A stretch of DNA of 10,967 nt from positions 1-10,967 of the forward strand of contig WREG01000042.1 in NCBI GenBank assembly GCA_009779455.1. Direction: 5' to 3'. The notes under the pieces were generated by a model that was not told the DNA's origin, made no database searches, and saw only the letters and a program-made list of their open reading frames with translations. The position numbers and the translations under genes were made by a program. How positions within the stretch are numbered: the first letter of the stretch is position 1; each line of letters starts with the position of its first letter. Origin of the DNA: Oscillospiraceae bacterium (GTDB lineage: Bacteria > Bacillota > Clostridia > Oscillospirales > Acutalibacteraceae). This document shows, piece by piece, positions 6,724-10,967 of the stretch.

Positions 6724-6777
6724 GGCTGCTATCCCGCGCCATGCGAAAATACTGATGTATTTTCCTTAGAATCATGG
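6724..6777 (+). repeat. Intergenic 54-nt hairpin element, copy 3
   Basis: It has the same length and boundaries as 4615-4668. The core GAAAATAC-TGAT-GTATTTTC is a perfect 8-bp stem with a 4-nt loop. The copy lies in the 5' leader between a promoter and the antitoxin remnant. Its ATGGTAT end (6774-6780) is complementary to ATACCAT (6801-6807), which would place the ribosome site GAAAGGGG in a loop. Confidence 0.75.
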
Positions 6778-6807
6778 TATAATAACTTTGAAAGGGGAAG
6801 ATACCAT

Positions 6808-6950
6808 ATGGCCAAAACAGCAAATTTAAATATACGGCTGGATCCTGACATAAAAAAACTGCTGCGGCCGTATATTCATATTACGGGCTGTCCCTTGCGG
6901 GAGCTGTAAACGTATTTATCCATCAATCCTGCAAGGTTATCGGGATATGA
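6808..6950 (+). pseudogene. RelB/DinJ-family antitoxin remnant, frameshifted
   Basis: ATG 6808 follows a good site (GAAAGGGGAAG). The reading opens MAKTANLNIRLDPDIKK, a typical ribbon-helix-helix start of RelB/DinJ antitoxins, but after a run of seven A bases (6852-6858) the frame leads to an early stop at 6907. One extra A would restore IKKTAAAVYSYYGLSLAGAV followed by NVFIHQS, which is the family helix pattern, up to the stop at 6950. Even the repaired product is only 47 residues, short of the usual 80-90, so the 3' part is also lost or shifted. No RelE/YafQ toxin follows. It is most likely a decayed antitoxin; a sequencing indel or slippage on the A run is possible. Confidence 0.7.
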
Positions 6951-6969
6951 ATGAGCTTTTTAAGGATTT

Positions 6970-8184
6970 ATGAAAAAATTTATACTGCTGACAACCGCAT
7001 TTTTGCTTCTGCTATGCTCATGCGGCAATATTAACGGCGATAACGGGCAAAACGGCGGGAACCCCGCTGTCCTGACGACCGAAGAAACCACGGCGGCGCC
7101 GGAAATACAATATGCCAAGCTCCAGTTCGCGGGGGACGTGCTTTTGCACACGAAACCCGTCGCCGCCGCGAAATTAAGCGGCGGGGCTTATGATTTCACG
7201 CCTTATTTTCAATATATAAGCCCCTATGTTGACGGCGATTTGGCTATATGCAACATTGAAACGCCCATCGACTCCTACGGCGGCAATACAAAAATGTCCT
7301 CATACCCCATGTTCAACGCCCCCTTTGAGATTCTGGACGCCGTAAAGGGAATGGGCTTCAATATGTTCATAAACGCCAACAACCACCTGCTCGACCAAGG
7401 CTGGACAGGCCTTGTAAAGACCAAAGAAAACTTCGAGGCTGTGGGCGTTGTGTCCGACGGCACATACCGCACCCCCGAGGAGCGGGAAAAGCACACCGTT
7501 ATCGACGTAAACGGAATAAAAATAGGCGTTATACCCTACACCGACTCGCTCAACGGCCTCGACGGCGTCATATCAACCGAAAAACTGCAATACGCGGTGA
7601 GGAAATTCGCATCCGGCAACCCGGACAGCATCCCATCTATGCTTGACGATATCGCGGGGTGCAGGGACGCGGGCGCGGAATTCATCATCGTGGCCCTCCA
7701 CTGGGGCGCGGAATACGGGGACAGGCCCACCGCAATGCAGAAAGAGATAGCGAGAGCTTTATGCGAGGGCGGCGCGGACATAATCATGGGCAGCCATTCC
7801 CACTCAATGCACCCTGTCGAGTGGATCGACAGCCCCGACGGGCGGCGGAGCCTGTGCATGTACTCTTTGGGCAACTTTTTCGCCGACCAGTACGACATCA
7901 GCCCCCCTACCCCGAAAACCCAGTATGCCGCGCTTGTTTCCGCTTATATCGTAAGGGATATTGAAAACGGCAGGCCCTATATCCATTTCGCCGAGTACCT
8001 GCCCACGTTCACCTATAGGCACACGGGCGCGGGTACGCCCAACGGCTACGGCTACGCCCTCCTCCCCGCAGGGAAAGCGTCAATGGGCATTTTAAAGACG
8101 GAGGCGGACAAAACACGCACGGTCACGGCCTTCGAGCACGTCGTCAAAATCGTGGGGGACGGGATATCAGTGGTTCTTGTATAA
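6970..8184 (+). CDS. CapA-family (PGA_cap) lipoprotein
   Basis: The product has 404 residues. Residues 1-18 are a lipoprotein signal ending LLCSC, with Cys18 as the likely lipidated residue, then an Asn/Gly/Thr-rich linker to about 47. The rest is a PGA_cap metallophosphatase-like domain with FAGD (53-56), NIETP (95-99), NANNH (135-139), HWG (244-246), GSHSH (274-278) and SLGNF (299-303), all in the family order. Family members include the CapA/PgsA poly-gamma-glutamate capsule proteins, but no capB or capC homologues are nearby, so capsule synthesis should not be assumed. AAGGA (6962-6966) is close to ATG 6970. Transcription may come from 6666 through the antitoxin remnant. Confidence 0.93.
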   Translation: MKKFILLTTAFLLLLCSCGNINGDNGQNGGNPAVLTTEETTAAPEIQYAKLQFAGDVLLHTKPVAAAKLSGGAYDFTPYFQYISPYVDGDLAICNIETPIDSYGGNTKMSSYPMFNAPFEILDAVKGMGFNMFINANNHLLDQGWTGLVKTKENFEAVGVVSDGTYRTPEEREKHTVIDVNGIKIGVIPYTDSLNGLDGVISTEKLQYAVRKFASGNPDSIPSMLDDIAGCRDAGAEFIIVALHWGAEYGDRPTAMQKEIARALCEGGADIIMGSHSHSMHPVEWIDSPDGRRSLCMYSLGNFFADQYDISPPTPKTQYAALVSAYIVRDIENGRPYIHFAEYLPTFTYRHTGAGTPNGYGYALLPAGKASMGILKTEADKTRTVTAFEHVVKIVGDGISVVLV

Positions 8185-8214
8185 CCCGTCAATAAATATT
8201 TCGAGGTGAAAGTT

Positions 8215-8286
8215 GTGAAGACATGCAAAAAATGCGGCGCCGACCAGAGCGACGAATGGTTTTATTGCGTTAATTGCAATGCTTAG
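8215..8286 (+). CDS. Tiny zinc-ribbon ORF, perhaps the detached start of a longer protein
   Basis: GTG 8215 follows GAGGTGAAAG. The product is 23 residues with CKKCG (residues 4-8) and CVNC (residues 18-21), two CxxC pairs typical of a short zinc ribbon. It stops at 8286 just as a membrane-protein frame opens. In Clostridia such ribbons commonly sit at the N-terminus of small membrane proteins, so a one-base shift may have split one gene. As a free peptide it would still have all four metal ligands. Confidence 0.5.
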   Translation: MKTCKKCGADQSDEWFYCVNCNA

Positions 8287-8546
8287 ATGTAAGATTATAT
8301 AAATTTGGCGCACTTTATTGGTCGTTTATTATGTTTTTTTCTTGCGCGGGAATGGCTTTAACGCCTAAAATATTTTGGAAATTAGAAAAATTGCGGTTAA
8401 GCTTGACTATAAAAAACGCAGATGATGTGCAACCTTCGAATTTTTATTTGATTATCAGAAAATTTTTTATTTACGCCGGATTCACGATTGCGTTAGCATT
8501 AATTTTATATTCGATAAAAAATATAATTATAGGGAATTTTACATAA
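8274..8546 (+). CDS. Small two-helix membrane protein, DUF6199-like; frame shifted from zinc ribbon
   Basis: The reading is up to 90 residues, with hydrophobic segments near 16-34 and 67-86. The central motif TPKIFWKLEKL, followed by a polar stretch and QPSNFYLIIRKF, resembles the PxxFWK...PSxxYL pattern of DUF6199-type small membrane proteins. The only early start is TTG 8274, with no ribosome site, while the zinc ribbon at 8215 has a good site in another frame. That points to a frame-broken fusion gene or translational coupling. An internal ATG lies at 8331. Confidence 0.55.
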   Translation: MQCLDVRLYKFGALYWSFIMFFSCAGMALTPKIFWKLEKLRLSLTIKNADDVQPSNFYLIIRKFFIYAGFTIALALILYSIKNIIIGNFT

Positions 8547-8603
8547 CGATTTGCGTGTTAACAAATATAAAAATATATAAAACTGATAAAACTGAAAAAG
8601 TGC

Positions 8604-8632
8604 TTGATTTTTTTATAATCATATGCTAAACT
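8604..8632 (+). promoter_or_regulatory. Probable promoter of secG
   Basis: TTGATT (8604-8609), 17 bp, TAAACT (8627-8632). It is weaker than the others here. The surrounding intergenic DNA (8547-8697) is AT-rich with nothing else seen. Confidence 0.5.
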
Positions 8633-8697
8633 TACCTTTGGCACATTATTATGAAACTGATTTTTAATAAATACTTTAATATACGGAGGACGAAAAA

Positions 8698-8955
8698 ATG
8701 CAGATGCCTTTTTATCAGATATTGTTGGGCGCGGTTTTGATAATCACGTCAATAATAATAGTGGTCATAGTCTTATTGCAGCAAAGCCGCCAGGCAGGGC
8801 TGTCAGGTGCCGTCGCGGGAGGGGCGGAAACCTTTTTCGGCAAAAACAAGGGCCGCACCATCGAGGCGAAGCTTGCCCGCATAACAAAATTTGTCGCGAT
8901 ATTCTTTTTTATCCTGACAATAGGCGCGGCGCTGATTTTCAATTATATAGGGTAA
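8698..8955 (+). CDS. secG: Preprotein translocase subunit SecG
   Basis: SecG is the small auxiliary subunit of the SecYEG channel, which exports unfolded proteins across the cytoplasmic membrane. The product is 85 residues, typical for the family, with a first helix at about 7-27, then the conserved LLQQSRQAGLSGAVAGGAETFFGKNKGR loop (seen as QQSRQAGLSGA and GGAETFFGKNK), and a second helix at about 63-83. GGAGGA (8685-8690) is 7 nt upstream of ATG 8698; ATG 8704 is a less likely start. The usual rnr or smpB neighbours do not follow; a terminator and tRNA-Lys do. Confidence 0.96.
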   Translation: MQMPFYQILLGAVLIITSIIIVVIVLLQQSRQAGLSGAVAGGAETFFGKNKGRTIEAKLARITKFVAIFFFILTIGAALIFNYIG

Positions 8956-8978
8956 TTTATATGCGTTAAAGCCTTATG

Positions 8979-9013
8979 CAAATAAAGCGTTTTTTCATTT
9001 AACGCTTTATTTG
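8979..9013 (+). terminator. Terminator after secG
   Basis: CAAATAAAGCGTT (8979-8991) pairs perfectly with AACGCTTTATTTG (9001-9013) around a 9-nt loop. It ends 8 nt before the tRNA. A competing pairing is possible between GCGTTAAA (8963-8970) and TTTAACGC (8998-9005). Confidence 0.7.
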
Positions 9014-9021
9014 TTAAATAT

Positions 9022-9097
9022 GATCCATTAGCTCAGCAGGCAGAGCACCTGCCTTTTAAGCAGGGTGTCCCGCGTTCGAATCGCGGATGGATCACCA
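9022..9097 (+). tRNA. tRNA-Lys (anticodon TTT)
   Basis: The 76-nt cloverleaf has acceptor GATCCAT/ATGGATC, D arm GCTC/GAGC, anticodon stem CCTGC/GCAGG with loop CTTTTAA (anticodon TTT), a 5-nt variable loop, T stem CCGCG/CGCGG with loop TTCGAAT, discriminator A and an encoded CCA. All stems pair perfectly. Confidence 0.97.
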
Positions 9098-9115
9098 AAA
9101 ATAAAGAGTGTGCAA
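9078..9115 (+). repeat. 38-bp direct repeat, copy 1 (tRNA-Lys 3' end)
   Basis: It starts in the T loop (GAATCGCGGATGG), covers the CCA end and runs into the first arm of the tRNA terminator, ending TGTGCAA. It is identical to 9181-9218. Confidence 0.9.
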
Positions 9116-9142
9116 GACGAATGTCTTGTGCGCTCTGTATTT
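9096..9142 (+). terminator. tRNA-Lys terminator hairpin
   Basis: An arm starting in the CCA tail, AAAAATAAAGAGTGTGCAAGAC, folds back through a GAAT loop onto GTCTTGTGCGCTCTGTATTTTT (written as 9120s-9142). The stem is about 22 bp with a few G-U pairs and one mismatch, ending in a T run. Confidence 0.7.
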
Positions 9143-9180
9143 TTAGGCGGTGAACCCCGCGAGTCTAACGCGTGCGTTCT

Positions 9181-9218
9181 GAATCGCGGATGGATCACCA
9201 AAAATAAAGAGTGTGCAA
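9181..9218 (+). repeat. 38-bp direct repeat, copy 2 (tRNA 3'-end scar)
   Basis: A perfect copy of 9078-9115, 103 bp downstream. The bases just before it (CGCGTGCGTTCT) still resemble the T arm but are diverged. The second terminator arm is absent after it. The arrangement looks like attL/attR of a lost or tiny element, or a tandem duplication. Confidence 0.8.
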
Positions 9219-9294
9219 CTTATATTGACAAAAACAAAAAACGGCAAACAGCAATTAATACCAATGTCAAATCATTTAACGGATATTTTAAAAA

Positions 9295-9498
9295 GTGACC
9301 GATAGTTACGATATGAACGCCCGTATAGTTCAAATTGAAGGCCAATGGTATTTTGAGTTTGAAACCGACCATTTCAGTGTCTATGCCGTGGTTGAGGAAA
9401 TACCCGAAGAACCCGTTGACCCGCCGAGTAATTTCTTTGCCCGAATCATTGCGTTTTTCAAATTGATAATTGATTGGATTACAAATCTGTTCAAATAA
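9295..9498 (+). pseudogene. C-terminal remnant of a large surface protein
   Basis: The 67-codon frame contains GQWYFEFETDHFSVYAVVEE, a motif that in Clostridia closes repeat-rich secreted or surface proteins. A Pro/Glu linker (EEIPEEPVDPPSN) follows, then a hydrophobic-basic tail ending DWITNLFK. There is no signal peptide or plausible start: the GTG at 9295 lacks a ribosome site and an in-frame stop lies at 9289. The upstream part is missing and is replaced by the tRNA-derived repeat at 9181-9218, so this is best read as the 3' end of a deleted gene. Its own terminator remains at 9515. Confidence 0.65.
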
Positions 9499-9514
9499 TT
9501 TTACGGTTCAATTT

Positions 9515-9550
9515 AACCCGATTGTGACGTTATATCACGGTCGGGTTTTT
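9515..9550 (+). terminator. Terminator of the surface-protein remnant
   Basis: AACCCGATTGTGA (9515-9527) pairs with TCACGGTCGGGTT (9535-9547), followed by T bases. It is a strong intrinsic terminator. The stretch 9551-9663 between it and the reductase stop is AT-rich with nothing else recognised. Confidence 0.85.
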
Positions 9551-9663
9551 GTTTATTTGAAAAGGTGTACCTTTACAAAGGATAAAATTCCCAGTAAAAA
9601 CACCCTTAAAAACATATTGATAAAATATTTCTGCATTTAAACTGAGATTAGGATAAAAACTGT

Positions 9664-10707
9664 CTAATCAACGCATACGGGGGTGTTTTCCGAAACATAA
9701 ACAGCCCAAAGAGCCAATTTTTCCTTAATAAGCGCGGGGACATCCAAATTATACGGGCATTTTTTTACGCAGGCCCGGCATTCCGTGCAGTTCCGGGCGG
9801 TTTCCATGCAATGTCCCGCCATAGCGAGGGTTCTGTCTGCGGGCAAACGTTTCATAATGCTTTCAACATTGAGAACCATGCTTATGCCTATATTTTGCGG
9901 GCAGGGCCGGCAGTAGTCGCAGCGGTGGCACCAGCGGCTGCCAAGCTCCGCTTTCGCTTTTTCAATGGCCAGCCCGTCGGCGGGCGTAAACGGCCCGTTT
10001 GATTCTATTATGCGGGCAATCTCTTCCATTTCCGACAGCTTTTCTATGCCGGGGTCGGGAATAATATTGTCGAATTGGGATAAATACTTGATAGAAAGGT
10101 TCGCGTCGCTCAACAGGCCGCCGCCGAAGGGCTTCATTGCGATAAAGCCCATATCCAGCTCCTTCGCGAGGGGTATTGCCTCTTTTGTCGCCTCGTCATC
10201 GACATAGTTGAAAGGCAGCTGCACCGCCGCGAATCTGCCCTCGCGCATAATACGCATGGCAACGGGGATATTGTGGCTTGAAAACGCAGGGAAGCGCACC
10301 TTTCCGGCACGGACGGCTTCCTCCAGGCCTTCATACGCGCCGCCCTCGGCAAACACGGCGTTATAGCCTTCTTCGGAGGAAACGCCGTGCAGCTGGTACA
10401 AATCAATAAAGTCAACGCCCAGCCGCGTCAGGGACAAATCAAGGTGGGAAAGAAACATCTTTTTATCGCTTGCCCCCGATTTTGAGGCGAGTACAAGGCT
10501 GTCCCTCGGCACATCCTTAATAGCCAGCCCTATTTTTTCCTCGCTGTCGCTGTACCCGTTGGCGGTGTCGATAAAGTTCACACCGAGGTTTATCGCCCCG
10601 CGGACAACCTTCACCGCTTCCCCGACGCTCAAACGCTGGATCGGTATGCCGCCGAAGGCGATTTTGCTGACCATAAGCCCAGTTTTCCCGAATCGTATTT
10701 TATCCAT
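9664..10707 (-). CDS. Aldo/keto reductase with C-terminal 4Fe-4S ferredoxin domain
   Basis: A probable oxidoreductase of 347 residues. The N-terminal TIM barrel has FGKTGLMVSKIAFGG and the catalytic tetrad Asp47, Tyr52, Lys76 and His107 (FIDTANGY, SKSG, YQLHG). Near the end are two cysteine clusters: CHRCDYCRPCP, spaced C-x2-C-x2-C-x2-CP, and CTECRACVKKCP, spaced C-x2-C-x2-C-x3-CP, which should hold 4Fe-4S centres. This fusion is common in anaerobes; the substrate is unknown. I start at ATG 10707 (MDKIRFGKTG), the family start. Longer readings from 10719 or 10734 would overlap the upstream small ORF further. The gene follows a sulfatase-like end, so it may act on products released by it. Confidence 0.93.
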   Translation of the reverse strand: MDKIRFGKTGLMVSKIAFGGIPIQRLSVGEAVKVVRGAINLGVNFIDTANGYSDSEEKIGLAIKDVPRDSLVLASKSGASDKKMFLSHLDLSLTRLGVDFIDLYQLHGVSSEEGYNAVFAEGGAYEGLEEAVRAGKVRFPAFSSHNIPVAMRIMREGRFAAVQLPFNYVDDEATKEAIPLAKELDMGFIAMKPFGGGLLSDANLSIKYLSQFDNIIPDPGIEKLSEMEEIARIIESNGPFTPADGLAIEKAKAELGSRWCHRCDYCRPCPQNIGISMVLNVESIMKRLPADRTLAMAGHCMETARNCTECRACVKKCPYNLDVPALIKEKLALWAVYVSENTPVCVD

Positions 10708-10798
10708 AGAAACCGCCATGCACCAAGCCTGCACAAATCGACCATGAAATCCGCATGGCGGTCGCGCCTACTTGGTTCCTTTCTTTTGTATTTTTCAC
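10700..10798 (-). CDS. Small 32-residue ORF overlapping the reductase start
   Basis: GTG 10798 has a strong site (AAAAAGGAG) about 8 nt upstream. The reading MKNTKERNQVGATAMRISWS continues through ICAGLVHGGFYG and stops inside ATGGATAA, so its stop overlaps the reductase ATG. The reductase itself has no strong ribosome site, so translational coupling is plausible. I recognise no family; it may also be the remnant of a gene joined to the reductase by a deletion. Confidence 0.4.
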   Translation of the reverse strand: MKNTKERNQVGATAMRISWSICAGLVHGGFYG

Positions 10799-10820
10799 GC
10801 TATTTTCTCCTTTTTCAAAT

Positions 10821-10967
10821 TCAAAAGAACCATTTCGAATAATCTCTTTTTCTCAATATTTCCGCGCCTTCGCCGCGCCCTGTTTGTTCCAAGCGTTCGC
10901 AATACCGTTCCAGATGCCCTCTGGCGTGAAATGGCCCGCCTTCCTTCATAACAGTCCACAAGGGGTC
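10821..10967 (-). CDS. Probable sulfatase, C-terminal end (5' part outside window)
   Basis: The minus frame is open from the right edge to TGA at 10821, giving the last 48 residues. They include DPLWTVMKEGGPFHARGHLE and a YCERLEQTGRGEGAEIL helix, matching my recollection of the tail of clostridial sulfatase-like hydrolases (GGPYHxRG...YxxRLxxTGR). The catalytic part is outside the window, so this rests on the tail only. The 22-nt gap to the next small ORF suggests one operon with the reductase. Confidence 0.5.
   Translation of the reverse strand, partial: DPLWTVMKEGGPFHARGHLERYCERLEQTGRGEGAEILRKRDYSKWFF

Noticed and set aside
6970..8184. Calling the CapA-type gene a poly-gamma-glutamate capsule gene
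   Set aside because: No capB, capC or pgs partner genes lie nearby, and the family has wider roles.
9181..9218. A second tRNA gene
   Set aside because: Only the T-arm half and acceptor 3' strand are present; no D arm or anticodon arm precedes it.
9065..9298. 77-residue ORF starting within tRNA-Lys
   Set aside because: It begins inside the tRNA and runs through the terminator and the duplicated tRNA end.
10134..10415. 93-residue minus-strand ORF within the reductase
   Set aside because: It is a shifted-frame shadow of the conserved aldo/keto reductase reading.

Overview
The window looks like a chromosomal stretch from an anaerobic, low-to-medium GC Firmicute of the class Clostridia, probably an uncultured gut-type lineage. 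This is inferred from a tyrosyl-tRNA synthetase under a T-box leader, strong Shine-Dalgarno sites, near-consensus sigma-A promoters with 17-bp spacers, secG, and an aldo/keto reductase carrying a ferredoxin tail. No plasmid, phage structural or CRISPR genes are present.

Layout. Positions 1570 to 1 (minus) hold a large secreted repeat protein that runs off the left edge. It has a signal peptide, then about 195 residues made almost only of Asp, Asn and Gly, then two copies of a Lys/Trp module alternating with Glu-Glu-Glu-Thr-Thr-Val/Leu hexapeptide arrays. Next comes tyrS (minus, 3102-1867), preceded by a tyrosine T-box leader (3540-3176) in which heptamer arrays occupy the middle. A divergent promoter at 3569-3597 shares its -35 region with the tyrS promoter and points into a leader with four consecutive perfect hairpins, then a five-helix membrane protein (3787-4608).

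Downstream on the plus strand lie a secreted calcineurin-like phosphoesterase (4801-6528), a frameshifted RelB/DinJ-type antitoxin remnant (6808-6950), a CapA-type lipoprotein (6970-8184), a tiny zinc ribbon with an out-of-frame DUF6199-like membrane ORF (8215-8546), secG (8698-8955) and tRNA-Lys(TTT) (9022-9097). Just after the tRNA, 38 bp of its 3' end and terminator arm are repeated perfectly 103 bp further on. That second copy is followed by the orphan C-terminus of a large surface protein (9295-9498), which looks like the scar of an integration or deletion event. On the minus strand at the right edge are the C-terminus of a probable sulfatase (10967-10821), a 32-codon small ORF and an aldo/keto reductase with two 4Fe-4S clusters (10707-9664).

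Theme. Much of the window is cell-envelope or secreted material (repeat protein, phosphoesterase, CapA lipoprotein, secG, surface-protein scar) mixed with housekeeping translation genes. A roughly 54-nt intergenic hairpin element occurs three times (1791-1864, 4615-4668, 6724-6777). I see no complete new multi-gene system. The least ordinary items are the D/N/G plus Lys/Trp repeat protein, the small intergenic hairpin family, the heptamer-loaded T-box and the tRNA-Lys scar.
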